Part shown: one piece after another, positions 39,362 through 47,910 of the stretch
Layout of the letters: every line of letters starts with the position of its first letter
Position numbering within the stretch: the stretch's first letter is position 1
DNA from: Gp6-AA40 sp035293405
Lineage (GTDB): Bacteria > Acidobacteriota > Vicinamibacteria > Vicinamibacterales > UBA2999
DNA: 64,000 nt
Reading direction: 5' to 3'
NCBI GenBank assembly: GCA_035293405.1
Contig: DATDOE010000098.1
Coordinates: 86,041 to 150,040 of the forward strand
Notes under the pieces: generated by a model
Seen by the model: only the letters and a program-made list of their open reading frames with translations
Told to the model about the DNA's origin: nothing
Database searches by the model: none
Program-made: the position numbers and the translations under genes

Positions 39362-40102
39362 GTGGCATTCCTTTCCTTTTTCTTCCCGTGGGGCGTCATC
39401 CTGCAGGCGCTGGCGATCGTGCACTTCATTCGCCGTCGTCCGGAGACGCTGTGGCTCTACGTCATCATCTTTCTCGGTCCACCGGGCGCGCTCGTCTACA
39501 TCGCAGTAGAGGTAGTGCCGGATCTCGGCCTCCTCCGAGGAGCATTCGACGCTTTCGGGCGGCGCAAGCGCATCACGCACCTCGAGGCGCTCGTCCTCGA
39601 GAACCCCTCGCCCGGCAATTACGAGGAGCTCGGCGACCTGTTGCTGGACGAGGAGAAGTTCGCGCGCGCGCGCGAGTGCTACGACAAGGCCATCTCGCCG
39701 CGAATCACCAATGACGACCCGATCTATCGCCGGGGCATCGCCGAGATTCATCTGAACGATTTCGCGGCCGCGGTCACCGACCTGGAGTACGTGACGTCAC
39801 GCGATCCACGATACGACTCGCATCGCGCGATCGCGCTGCTGGCCCATGCCTACGCGAACGTCGCTGAGCCCACCAAGGCCGAAGCGCTCTTTCAGCAGGC
39901 AACCGGCATGTCCACGCTGTCCGAGACGTACTTGAACTACGCCACGTTTCTCGCCTCGCAGAAGCGGACGGATGAAGCCCGCGAGTGGGCCCAGCGCATC
40001 CTGGCCAAGAAGCCGACGATGCCGCGGTATCTCCAGCGGCGCGAGCGCCCCTGGTTCCGCAAGGCGAATGCGCTGTTGAAACGACTGCCGAAGGGGGCCT
40101 GA
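39362..40102 (+). CDS. Membrane-anchored TPR protein
   Basis: A 246-residue protein with two N-terminal hydrophobic helices (FFPWGVILQALAIVHFI and LWLYVIIFLGPPGALVYIAV) and then TPR-like helical pairs (NYEELGDLLLDEEKFARARE, RRGIAEIHLNDFAAAVTDLE, SETYLNYATFLASQKRTDEA). TPR domains hold protein partners together at the membrane. The GTG at 39362 is preceded by TATACT at 39343-39348. Convergent with the next gene, with 1 bp between them. Confidence 0.78.
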   Translation: MAFLSFFFPWGVILQALAIVHFIRRRPETLWLYVIIFLGPPGALVYIAVEVVPDLGLLRGAFDAFGRRKRITHLEALVLENPSPGNYEELGDLLLDEEKFARARECYDKAISPRITNDDPIYRRGIAEIHLNDFAAAVTDLEYVTSRDPRYDSHRAIALLAHAYANVAEPTKAEALFQQATGMSTLSETYLNYATFLASQKRTDEAREWAQRILAKKPTMPRYLQRRERPWFRKANALLKRLPKGA

Positions 40103-40103
40103 C

Positions 40104-41060
40104 TCAGCGGAGCTGGCGCTCCAGATAGTCGACGACCCGCTCGAAGGGATCGAAGCCAAACGCCTCAGCCACCGACGGGCGGAGGTTCGAGTTGGCGTTG
40201 ATGTCGTAGAACACCCGCCGGCCAGCGTCGGTCTCGAGATACTCGATGCCGCCGACGTCGAGCCGTGCCGCCTTCACAATCCGTTTTGCCGTGTCCACTG
40301 CCTCACGCGGCACGTCGGGAAATGGATGGAACTCCACCGGCGGGGCGTCCACCGCGTCGTGCGGTGGCACGGCACACACGCCGTCACCGTCGTCCGGATT
40401 GCAGACCGGGGATGGACACAGGTTGAAGCGCCCGTGCGTCTTCACGCGCATCGCATAGAGCAGCTCGCCACCCAGGAACTCGAGCCGGACGATACCCTGT
40501 TCGGGATCGTGTGGCAGGTATTCCTGCAGCAGGAACAGGTTGTCCGGCAGCCACACCGACGGATCGCGGCGAAAGATCTCCTCGACCTGCCGTATCGAAT
40601 CGACCACCTGGATGCGTGCGCCGCTGCCGCCCTGGTCCGGCTTCAGGAGCGCCGGCCACGTCACCAGTTCCTCGTATGCGTGCAGTGCGTGAACGTCGTT
40701 GAACGTGATCGAGCGCGGACAGTCGATGTCGAGCGTGCGCAGCAGCGTCGCCTGGGCGCTCTTGCTCAGCTCGAGCGCGAACACATCGGCGCCATTCAGC
40801 ACCCGCGCGCCAAGGAGCTCGAGCGATCGCATGTAGGCGAGGGCCAGCGGAACCGCGCGCGTGTTGCCGCGAATGTAGGCGCTGGGGCTCGCCTGATTGA
40901 AATAGAGCCGGGCGCGAGGCATCTCGACGTTGCTGAACGCCGCCCGCGTGACGTCGCACGGCAGGAACGAGAGGCCGCGACGCGCCAGTGCGGCGAAGAG
41001 CGGCTTCTGCCACTCGGGATGCTCGTGAAGGACGATGAGATCGGGTCCGGGAGTCGTCAT
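40104..41060 (-). CDS. ATP-grasp-fold enzyme of unknown substrate
   Basis: A 318-residue protein with ATP-grasp features: PALLKPDQGGSGARIQVV (ATP-binding lysine and glycine loop), LFLLQEYLPHDPE, and the Mg-binding end VFYDINANSNLRPS. ATP-grasp enzymes join a carboxylate to an amine or thiol through an acyl-phosphate, as in glutathione or RimK ligases. The C-terminal metal-binding Asp/Asn set is intact, so it is likely active. Substrate cannot be deduced; it does not sit in a recognisable pathway. Confidence 0.8.
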   Translation of the reverse strand: MTTPGPDLIVLHEHPEWQKPLFAALARRGLSFLPCDVTRAAFSNVEMPRARLYFNQASPSAYIRGNTRAVPLALAYMRSLELLGARVLNGADVFALELSKSAQATLLRTLDIDCPRSITFNDVHALHAYEELVTWPALLKPDQGGSGARIQVVDSIRQVEEIFRRDPSVWLPDNLFLLQEYLPHDPEQGIVRLEFLGGELLYAMRVKTHGRFNLCPSPVCNPDDGDGVCAVPPHDAVDAPPVEFHPFPDVPREAVDTAKRIVKAARLDVGGIEYLETDAGRRVFYDINANSNLRPSVAEAFGFDPFERVVDYLERQLR

Positions 41061-41146
41061 GGAATCTCGATGTCACATCGTGCCACACCTCCGCTATTGA
41101 AGCGTCAGCCGAAGCTCGGCTAAGTTAGCAGCCAGGAGACAGGTTC

Positions 41147-42151
41147 ATGACAAGGCTCAGGCTGATCGGCGCGTTGGTGCTCTGTGTTGCGACGACGATC
41201 GTGGCCGCGCAGGAGCCGGTGTGGAACGCCGGCGCCATCAGGGAGTGCGATCGCGCCTGTCTCGTCGGCATCATCGACGGTTACATGAACGCCATCTACA
41301 CGCGCGATCCGAAGGCCGTGCCGGCGCTCGCCCCGGATGTCCGGATGACGGAGAACACCGGCGTGATGACCGTCGGTGAAGGCGTCCTGTGGCGGTCGAA
41401 GACCGAGCCCACGAGCTTCAAGATCTACGTCGCCGATCCGGTGGCAGGTGAGGTTGCCCTGCAGACGCGACTCAAGGTACAGGGTCGCGATACGCTGGCG
41501 GCCATCCGTCTCAAGGTCGATCGCGGCAAGATTCTGGAGATCGAACAGCTCCACGCCGGCGGCATCGCGCCGCAGGCGATCGAGCTGCTCACGACGCCGA
41601 GGACGGTGCTCACCGAAGACGTGCCGGCCAATCAGCGCGTGTCGCGCGAGGTCATGTTGCGGGTCGCCAACTCGTACTTCGATGCGCTCGAAGGCGACAG
41701 CGGCAAGATCGGCGCGTTCGCCGACGACTGCGTCCGTCACGAAAACGGGTATCGCACGGTCAACAACCCGCCGCCCGGCGGACGCATGATGCCCGGTCCT
41801 CAGTTGCCGGATCCAAACACCGAGCAGGGAAAATCAGCGCTCACGTTCAGCATGCTGACCTGCTCGCAGCAGATCGATTCGAAGATCTTCGCCTACATGA
41901 AGCGCATCCGCCCGCGGCGTGCGCTGATTCTCGACGAGCAGAAGCAGACCGTCGGCACGTTCCCGCTGTTCGTCCACGACGGCACCCGGCGCGGCGCCGC
42001 ACCGGATGCGCCCCCGGGCATGCTGCAGAACCTCGTGACCATGGAGACCTTCTCCGTGCGCGGCGGAATGATTCATCACGTCGAGGCCGCGCCGTTTGTG
42101 ACCCTCCCGTACGGACTCGGAAACGGCTGGACACCAGGTTCGGGGCGCTAG
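41147..42151 (+). CDS. Exported protein with two SnoaL/NTF2-like repeats
   Basis: A 334-residue protein with a signal peptide (LRLIGALVLCVATTIVAAQ). Two related cone-type segments are seen: IIDGYMNAIYTRDPKAVPAL, and VANSYFDALEGDSGKIGAFA, each followed by beta strands. This is the pattern of SnoaL/NTF2-like domains, which bind small hydrophobic ligands or act as isomerases. No catalytic residue is certain. An AGGAG site precedes the ATG. Frequent in acidobacterial genomes as uncharacterised proteins (from memory). Confidence 0.65.
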   Translation: MTRLRLIGALVLCVATTIVAAQEPVWNAGAIRECDRACLVGIIDGYMNAIYTRDPKAVPALAPDVRMTENTGVMTVGEGVLWRSKTEPTSFKIYVADPVAGEVALQTRLKVQGRDTLAAIRLKVDRGKILEIEQLHAGGIAPQAIELLTTPRTVLTEDVPANQRVSREVMLRVANSYFDALEGDSGKIGAFADDCVRHENGYRTVNNPPPGGRMMPGPQLPDPNTEQGKSALTFSMLTCSQQIDSKIFAYMKRIRPRRALILDEQKQTVGTFPLFVHDGTRRGAAPDAPPGMLQNLVTMETFSVRGGMIHHVEAAPFVTLPYGLGNGWTPGSGR

Positions 42152-42158
42152 GCCAAGG

Positions 42159-42617
42159 ATGCTCACACACAGCGCATTGGCGCGTTTGTGCCGCGCCAGG
42201 GATCTCCTGCGCGACACGCACGACCGCACGCTCACGATCGAGGAAGTGGCGAAGGCCGCGGCCCTGTCGCCGTTTCACTTCATTCGTCTGTTCCGGGCGG
42301 TGTTCGGCGAAACGCCACATCAGTTCCGGATCCAGGCCCGCGTGGACAGGGCCAAGGAACTGCTCGCCGTGAGCGACTACTCCGTGACGGACGTCTGCAT
42401 GGAGGTCGGTTTCACCAGCCTCGGGAGCTTCAGCGACCTGTTCGCTCGCCGTGTGGGCGTGGCGCCATCGGTCTACAGGCGGCAGATTCGTTCGGTCATG
42501 GCCGCTCCCGGCGTGCTGCCCAAAGCGCTGACACCTGGCTGCTTGACGTTGATGGGCGCCGCCTTCGCAGTTTTCGAGAAGCAGGAAACTGCGCGTCTGT
42601 CAGACTCAGACGCATGA
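42159..42617 (+). CDS. AraC-family transcriptional regulator
   Basis: A short (152-residue) regulator with both HTH motifs of the AraC/XylS DNA-binding domain at the N-terminus: LTIEEVAKAAALSPFHFIRL and the signature YSVTDVCMEVGFTSLGSFSD. No separate ligand-binding domain precedes it. The tail of about 40 residues is unlike the family. It overlaps the VOC gene by 4 bp, so the VOC protein may be its sensor partner or its target. Confidence 0.9.
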   Translation: MLTHSALARLCRARDLLRDTHDRTLTIEEVAKAAALSPFHFIRLFRAVFGETPHQFRIQARVDRAKELLAVSDYSVTDVCMEVGFTSLGSFSDLFARRVGVAPSVYRRQIRSVMAAPGVLPKALTPGCLTLMGAAFAVFEKQETARLSDSDA

Positions 42618-43003
42618 GGATCAAGCTCACCAGCATCATGGTGGACAATCAGGACAAGGCGCTGAAGTTCTATACGGAGATCTTCGGCTTCGTGAAGAAA
42701 CGTGAGCTGCCCGCGGGTGAGTACCGATGGTTGACGGTCATCTCACCGGACGGCCCTGACGATCTCGAGCTGTCGCTCGAGCCCAACGCCAATCCAGCGG
42801 GCAAGACCTTCCAAGAGGCGCTCTTCACGCAGGGCATTCCGCTCGCCGCGTTTGAGGTCAGAGACCTCGAGGAGGAGTTCACGAGGCTGAAGGCGCTGGG
42901 CGTCGTCTTCACGCAGCCTCCGACCCGAATGGGTCCTGTCACGATCGCGGTGTGTGCGGACACCTGCGGCAACCTGATTCAGCTCTATCAGCCACCGACC
43001 TGA
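42614..43003 (+). CDS. VOC-family (glyoxalase-like) protein
   Basis: A 129-residue vicinal-oxygen-chelate protein. Characteristic strands are KLTSIMVDNQDKALKFYTEI, LTVISPDGPDDLELSLEPN and DTCGNLIQLYQP, with the final Glu replaced by Gln, so the metal site may be altered. Members include glyoxalases, dioxygenases and antibiotic-binding proteins. It is translationally coupled to the AraC-type regulator (ATGA overlap). Confidence 0.88.
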   Translation: MRIKLTSIMVDNQDKALKFYTEIFGFVKKRELPAGEYRWLTVISPDGPDDLELSLEPNANPAGKTFQEALFTQGIPLAAFEVRDLEEEFTRLKALGVVFTQPPTRMGPVTIAVCADTCGNLIQLYQPPT

Positions 43004-43441
43004 ACCCGACGACAGCGCACGACTCAGGGCGTTGTGGTCGTATCAAGCGCTGGGACTCGTACCGCGCAGGCCGAACCCGCGCTCTACGCGCCGCTCGGCG
43101 GCCGGCATCTCGCGCAGCGAAGCAATTCGAGGCTTGCCGACACGCGTCAGAGGGGAAAGGGTGAGGCGGCCGAGGGCATCAGGGAGGTTGAGCGTGCGCG
43201 AGAGCGCACGCGACCCGAGCGTCGAGCGGTCGCGGGTAGCCGTCCGAACGCTTTCCGGCATGCCGAGAGCTTCGCGGAGCGAGATGCGGCCGCCGAGCAA
43301 GTCGGAGCGCAAGTGGCCGGGCGCCGCGACCCGCAGCGCGGAAGGAAGCATTCGCACACGATGCACGAGAGCACGCGGACTTCAAAGTAGGGCAGAAACC
43401 CGTGTGGTATAGTCCGGGCCAGGCTGGCCCAGCCGTTTCCT
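43004..43441. other. Intergenic region with MITE-like element, no gene
   Basis: 438 bp with no convincing gene; all long frames here are compositional. It contains the element at 43094-43297. Downstream, TATAGT at 43408-43413 could be a -10 element for the methyltransferase gene. Confidence 0.6.
43094..43297. mobile_element. MITE-like element with about 30-bp terminal inverted repeats
   Basis: The left end (43094-43123, CTCGGCGGCCGGCATCTCGC...) and right end (43269-43297) are near-perfect inverse complements over about 29 bp, with one single-base indel and few mismatches. The interior of 145 bp codes for nothing. The right 79 bp recurs in reverse at 50620-50699. Target-site duplication is not evident. 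Confidence 0.6.
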
Positions 43442-44983
43442 TTGCCGCACAAGCTCGTCAACCTGGTCCGCGCTCCAGGGCGCCTTGTTCGGTTCCTCAC
43501 CGAGGCACCCGACCTGCTGCAGTCCGTCCGCAAGGCCATCAAGGCGGCGACGGAGGCGAGCCACGAGTCCGCCAAGCTCGGTCGAAAGTCGATGAAGCTG
43601 GCCGCGGCGTCGGAGAAGCGCGTCGCCGCCCTTCAGAAAGAGCTGCAGGCGGTCCAGGACGAATCGCGCACGCTGCGCGAGGAGCTGCACACACGCCTGC
43701 TCCAATACAACTTCCAGCTCGGACGTCTGTCGCGCACGCGCTCGGGCGAGTCCGAAGCGCCGCGGCTCGCGGCTCGCTCAGTGCCGTTGGCGGTCGACGA
43801 GCCGCAGCGGCGCGAGTGGGAGCCGGTCGAGGGTCCACCACCTGACCCCGCCGGCCGCGAATGGCTCACGCTCGACGCCTGTCCGGCCTGCGGGCATGCG
43901 CAGCGCACGATCGTCAATCCGTTCAACAAGCTCGTGCTGCTCAAGAGCGCGCCGGATGCGACAGCCGCGCGCTACGACTACGCGCTGTGTCACGCCTGCG
44001 GCATCGTCTATGCCACCAGACGCCCGTTCGGCAGCCGGTATCGACATCTGCTCGAACACTTTGGAGAAGTCACCGGAAAGGGTGGCGGGACGATCAAGAA
44101 CCCGTTGCTCAATCCGTCGCCGCTGACCGCGGCGGATCGACAGCAGCTCGCGCGCATGGCCAAGAGGGGCGTCTGGGTATCCGATCACCTCCGCGTGCCC
44201 AAGGGCGAGCACCTCGAGGGCCTGATCAAAGATCGATTCGAGAACAGCGTGCATCTGGATCTTCTGGCGTCCCTCGTCGCGCCGAAGGGCGGCAGGGTGT
44301 TGGAGATCAGGCCTCGCACCGGCACGATCTCGGAAGGGCTGCGGCGGCTCTTCGGCGCCGAGGTCTTCACGCTGCCGATCTGGGAGAGCCAGCGGTTCCT
44401 GCTGAAGGAGGTCTACGGCATCGATTCGCCGGGGCTCGTCGACTACGACGAGTTCACCATCCCCTTCGAAGGCCGCTTCGATCTCATCGTCTGCAACCAC
44501 ATGTTCACGCACGCGGTCCGGCCGGCGCGCTTCTTCGACACGATTGCCAGCCACCTCAATCCCGGCGGATACGTGTATCTCTACAACGAGCCCGAGGACA
44601 CGGAGTTCGTGAAGGGCGCGCAGTCGATGCTCGCCTCGCTGAACCCGCTGCACATGCAGACGTTCGATCAGCCCTCGCTCGTGCGCGGGCTGGCCGCCCG
44701 TGGATTCAACGTCGTGTTTCTCAAGAGTCGAAACCTGAACCACATGTGCCTGGCGCAACCCGGAGCGACGCAGTGGTCGCCGATGACCACCAAGGAGCTC
44801 GAGGCGCGGCTGCGCGCCTACCGTCTGGCGTACGACCGGGCGGTGCTCCTGCTTCCGCCCGACGTGCGGCCGCGATTTGCCGACGAGTGGCCGCAGATCG
44901 TGGAGCGTGGCGTCGCCGAAGGCCTGGCCGAGTTCGACGCCGATGGTAATCTCAGGCTCGTCGGGCGTGCCGCGCTGCGTTAG
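43442..44983 (+). CDS. Methyltransferase-like protein with N-terminal coiled coil and zinc-binding cysteines
   Basis: A 513-residue protein. Residues about 27-90 form a coiled coil (SEKRVAALQKELQAVQDESR). Two CxxC pairs (Cys147/150 in CPACGH and Cys183/186 in CHACG) look like a zinc-binding knuckle as in sugar methyltransferases. A class I SAM fold follows (VLEIRPRTGTISEGL, FDLIVCNHMFTHAV, LNPGGYVYLYNEPED). The motif I sequence EIRPRTG lacks the usual Gly-x-Gly, so SAM binding may be altered. It starts the glycan module. TTG start at 43442. Confidence 0.75.
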   Translation: MPHKLVNLVRAPGRLVRFLTEAPDLLQSVRKAIKAATEASHESAKLGRKSMKLAAASEKRVAALQKELQAVQDESRTLREELHTRLLQYNFQLGRLSRTRSGESEAPRLAARSVPLAVDEPQRREWEPVEGPPPDPAGREWLTLDACPACGHAQRTIVNPFNKLVLLKSAPDATAARYDYALCHACGIVYATRRPFGSRYRHLLEHFGEVTGKGGGTIKNPLLNPSPLTAADRQQLARMAKRGVWVSDHLRVPKGEHLEGLIKDRFENSVHLDLLASLVAPKGGRVLEIRPRTGTISEGLRRLFGAEVFTLPIWESQRFLLKEVYGIDSPGLVDYDEFTIPFEGRFDLIVCNHMFTHAVRPARFFDTIASHLNPGGYVYLYNEPEDTEFVKGAQSMLASLNPLHMQTFDQPSLVRGLAARGFNVVFLKSRNLNHMCLAQPGATQWSPMTTKELEARLRAYRLAYDRAVLLLPPDVRPRFADEWPQIVERGVAEGLAEFDADGNLRLVGRAALR

Positions 44984-45036
44984 CCAAGCGGGCCTCGACG
45001 AGTCCCTGCTCTCAGGACATATCCGGTGATGGGTTG

Positions 45037-46191
45037 ATGCGAAAGGTCTGCGTTGTCATCGGCTCACGAGCCAACTACAGCAGCATCAAGTCGGTGATGC
45101 TCGCCGTGCGTGAGCACCCCGACCTGAAGCTCCAGCTCGTTGTCGGCGCATCCGCCCTCCTCGACCGCTTCGGGTCCGTGATCGACGTCATCGAAGCCGA
45201 TGGCTTCGAGGCTGATGCCAAGGTCGCGATGATCGTCGAGGGCGAAACCCCTGGAACGATGGCCAAGTCCACCGGGCTGGGGCTGCTGGAGCTCCCGACC
45301 ATTCTGGAGATGCTGAAGCCGAGCGTCGTGGTGAGCGTGGGCGATCGATTCGAGACCATCGCCACGGCCATCGCCGCCGCGTACATGAACATTCCCGTGG
45401 CGCACACGATGGGCGGCGAGATCAGCGGCACCATCGACGAGAGCATTCGCCACGCCGTCACCAAGCTGTCGCACCTGCATTTCCCCGCCAACCGTCAGGC
45501 GGCCGAGCGCATCGTCCGCATGGGGGAGGATCCGTCCACCGTCCACATGGTGGGCTGCCCGCGCATCGACCTCGTCGCCGAGATCGTGGAGCGGGACGGC
45601 GCGCTCGGCTCGACCGACTGGCTCGAGCGCGAGGGTGCCGGCGCGTTCATCCGCCTCGATCAGCCGTATCTGCTCGTGACCCAGCATCCGGTCACGACCG
45701 AGTACGGACAGGGCGAGAAGCAGGTGTTCGAGACGCTGATGGCGCTGCAGGATCTTCGGATGCCGACCATCATGCTGTGGCCCAATGCCGACGCCGGTTC
45801 GGAGGACACCGCCCGCGGCATGCGGAAGTTCCGCGAGAGCCATCGTCCCGACTACATCCGGTTCTACAAGAACTTTCCCATCGAGACGTGGGTGCGCCTG
45901 ATGATTGGCAGCGCCTGCGTGGTCGGCAACTCGAGTGCGCCCATTCGAGAAGGCGCGTTCATCGGCGTGCCGGCGGTGAACATCGGGACCCGGCAGCATC
46001 GGCGCGACCGGGCCACCAACGTGGTGGACGTCGACTACGACCGCGAGGCGATCGCCGCCGCGGTGCGCGCGCAGATCGCACACGGCCGCTACCCGTCGGA
46101 TCATTTGTATGGCGACGGCCAGGCCGGCGGTCGCATCGTCTCGGTGCTCGCGGAGGCGCCGCTGCAGGTACAAAAGCGGCTGTGGTACTGA
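45037..46191 (+). CDS. UDP-N-acetylglucosamine 2-epimerase (hydrolysing), NeuC-like
   Basis: A 384-residue GT-B-fold epimerase. Family signs: CVVIGSRANYSSIKSVM, VVVSVGDRFETIATAIAAAY, the His-rich block VAHTMGGEISGTIDESIRHA, and GNSSAPIREGAFIGVPAVNI. NeuC-type enzymes release UDP and give N-acetylmannosamine, or a 2,4-diacetamido analogue, for nonulosonic acid synthesis. The NeuA-like gene directly after it (overlap by one base) supports this. The start is ATG 45037; a TTG immediately before it is possible. Confidence 0.9.
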   Translation: MRKVCVVIGSRANYSSIKSVMLAVREHPDLKLQLVVGASALLDRFGSVIDVIEADGFEADAKVAMIVEGETPGTMAKSTGLGLLELPTILEMLKPSVVVSVGDRFETIATAIAAAYMNIPVAHTMGGEISGTIDESIRHAVTKLSHLHFPANRQAAERIVRMGEDPSTVHMVGCPRIDLVAEIVERDGALGSTDWLEREGAGAFIRLDQPYLLVTQHPVTTEYGQGEKQVFETLMALQDLRMPTIMLWPNADAGSEDTARGMRKFRESHRPDYIRFYKNFPIETWVRLMIGSACVVGNSSAPIREGAFIGVPAVNIGTRQHRRDRATNVVDVDYDREAIAAAVRAQIAHGRYPSDHLYGDGQAGGRIVSVLAEAPLQVQKRLWY

Positions 46192-46895
46192 TGCAGTTAC
46201 TGGGCATCATTCCGGCCAGGGGCGGATCGAAGGGCATTCCCAACAAGAACCTTGCGCCCGTAGCCGGCCGGCCACTGCTGGCGTACACGGCGGACGCCGT
46301 CCGCGATGCGACTCGGCTCACGCGCGTCATCGTGAGCACCGACGATCCGGCGATTGCCAGCGCCGCACGGGCACTCGGAATCGAGGTCCCGTTCGTGCGC
46401 CCCGCGTCGATGGCCGCTGACGACACGCCGATGTTGCCGGTCGTGCAGCACGCCCTCGCTGCGATGCGCGACATTGGATTTGCTGCGGACGCGATCGTCC
46501 TGCTGCAACCGACGTCGCCGCTGAGGCGCGCCGAACACATTGACGCCGGCATCGACCTGTTCGAACGCTCGGGTGCAGACGCCGTGGTCTCCGTCGTGGA
46601 AGTGCCGCACCAGTTCAACCCGGTATCCGTGCTGAGGCTCGACGGCGATCGGCTCGAGTCGTTTCTCGACACGCCGTCGGTGACGCGGCGGCAGGACAAG
46701 CCGCGTCTCTTTGCCCGCAACGGCCCGGCCGTGCTCGTCGTTCGCGCCTCGGTCGTCGAGGGTGGCTCTCTATATGGCGACGACTGCCGGGCGCTCGTGA
46801 TGAGTGCCGAGGATTCTCTCGACGTTGATACCCCCTGGGATGCGAGCCTGGTCGAAGCCGTGTTGAGTGCACGCCGCCGCGGAACCCATGTCTGA
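46191..46895 (+). CDS. Acylneuraminate/nonulosonate cytidylyltransferase, NeuA-like
   Basis: A 234-residue nucleotidyltransferase that couples CTP to a nonulosonic acid. The nucleotide motif IPARGGSKGIPNKNL at 7-21 and LLQPTSPLRRAEHID are diagnostic. The C-terminal DVDTPWD element supplies the metal-binding aspartates. Of CMP-sugar synthetases, NeuA/LegF/PseF is preferred over KdsB because of the adjacent NeuC and the GGSKGIPNKN spacing. Overlaps its neighbours on both sides, so translational coupling is likely. Confidence 0.88.
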   Translation: MQLLGIIPARGGSKGIPNKNLAPVAGRPLLAYTADAVRDATRLTRVIVSTDDPAIASAARALGIEVPFVRPASMAADDTPMLPVVQHALAAMRDIGFAADAIVLLQPTSPLRRAEHIDAGIDLFERSGADAVVSVVEVPHQFNPVSVLRLDGDRLESFLDTPSVTRRQDKPRLFARNGPAVLVVRASVVEGGSLYGDDCRALVMSAEDSLDVDTPWDASLVEAVLSARRRGTHV

Positions 46896-47910
46896 TTCAT
46901 TCGACATCCCGTACCGGCGCCTGTCCGAGTACCAGCCCGTGGACATCGCGAAGCTGCGTCCGGGCGGTTCGTACAAGAGCCTGATCGAGAAGCGCACGCA
47001 TCCGATCGACGAGCTGATCGCGCGCTTCGGACGGATTCCCGAGGAGCTGCTCACGCCGCGCGCGTGCCCGACCTGCGGCGCGACCGATGCCGTCCTCGAG
47101 CTCGAGAAGGATTACATGCGCCTCGTCCGCTGCCGCGCGTGCGACCTTGTGTTCGTGAATCCGACCTTCGATGAGGCGCACTACACCACGGTGTATGCCT
47201 CGCAGGCCTACCAGGACATCGTTCGAGACCTTGGCATCAACAGCCACGACTATCGGGTATCCCGCTTTGGCACCGAGCGCGTCGGGCTGATGAACCGATT
47301 CCTGCGTGTGCCATCCGGACGTGCGCCTCGCTATCTCGACGTCGGGTGCAGCACGGGATTCGTTGTCGAAGCGGCGAAGGCACAGGGATGGGAGGCGGTG
47401 GGTCTCGACCTCAACCCGTCGGCCATCGACTTCGGGCGAAGCCGCGGCCTCGACCTGCGAGCCGTCGCGCTGGACGACGCCGGACTCGCGCCAGGAACGT
47501 TCGACGCCGTGTCGCTCTTCGACGTGCTGGAGCATCTGCTCGATCCCGGGCGGACGATGCGTGAGTGTACGGAGCTGTTGAGGCCGGGTGGGATCCTGTT
47601 CCTGTACGTGCCGAACTTCGATTCCGCGTCGCGCCTCCTGATGGGCGCGAACGCACATTTCATCTGGCCGACGCATCACCTGAACTACTACACGCCGTCA
47701 ACGCTTCGCGATCTCATGGTGCGTCACGGCCTCGCTCCGGAGCTCGTCGTCACCGAGGGTCTCGATATCGAGGACTACCTCTGGTACCGCCGTGAGGTGC
47801 TCAACCGGAGCGACGAGGGCCTGGCGGAGATTGCCGACGTCTTGCAGTTTCTGGTGAACGCCGGCTGCTACGGCAAGAACCTGCGGGGGATCGCCCGGCG
47901 GAACGCATGA
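46888..47910 (+). CDS. SAM-dependent methyltransferase with N-terminal zinc knuckle
   Basis: A 340-residue protein. Cys60/63 and Cys82/85 (CPTCG, CRACD) form a zinc-binding pair. Class I methyltransferase motifs follow: YLDVGCSTGFVVEAA (motif I), VGLDLNPSAIDFGRSRGLDL and FDAVSLFDVLEHLLDPGR. This arrangement is common in sugar C- or O-methyltransferases of surface glycan clusters. Start ATG 46888 lies 8 bp inside the NeuA-like gene. It is related in layout to the protein at 43442 and may modify the same glycan. Confidence 0.88.
   Translation: MSDSFDIPYRRLSEYQPVDIAKLRPGGSYKSLIEKRTHPIDELIARFGRIPEELLTPRACPTCGATDAVLELEKDYMRLVRCRACDLVFVNPTFDEAHYTTVYASQAYQDIVRDLGINSHDYRVSRFGTERVGLMNRFLRVPSGRAPRYLDVGCSTGFVVEAAKAQGWEAVGLDLNPSAIDFGRSRGLDLRAVALDDAGLAPGTFDAVSLFDVLEHLLDPGRTMRECTELLRPGGILFLYVPNFDSASRLLMGANAHFIWPTHHLNYYTPSTLRDLMVRHGLAPELVVTEGLDIEDYLWYRREVLNRSDEGLAEIADVLQFLVNAGCYGKNLRGIARRNA

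Noticed and set aside
46191..46895. KdsB (CMP-KDO synthetase)
   Set aside because: Motif spacing and the adjacent NeuC-like gene favour a NeuA-type enzyme; not fully excluded.
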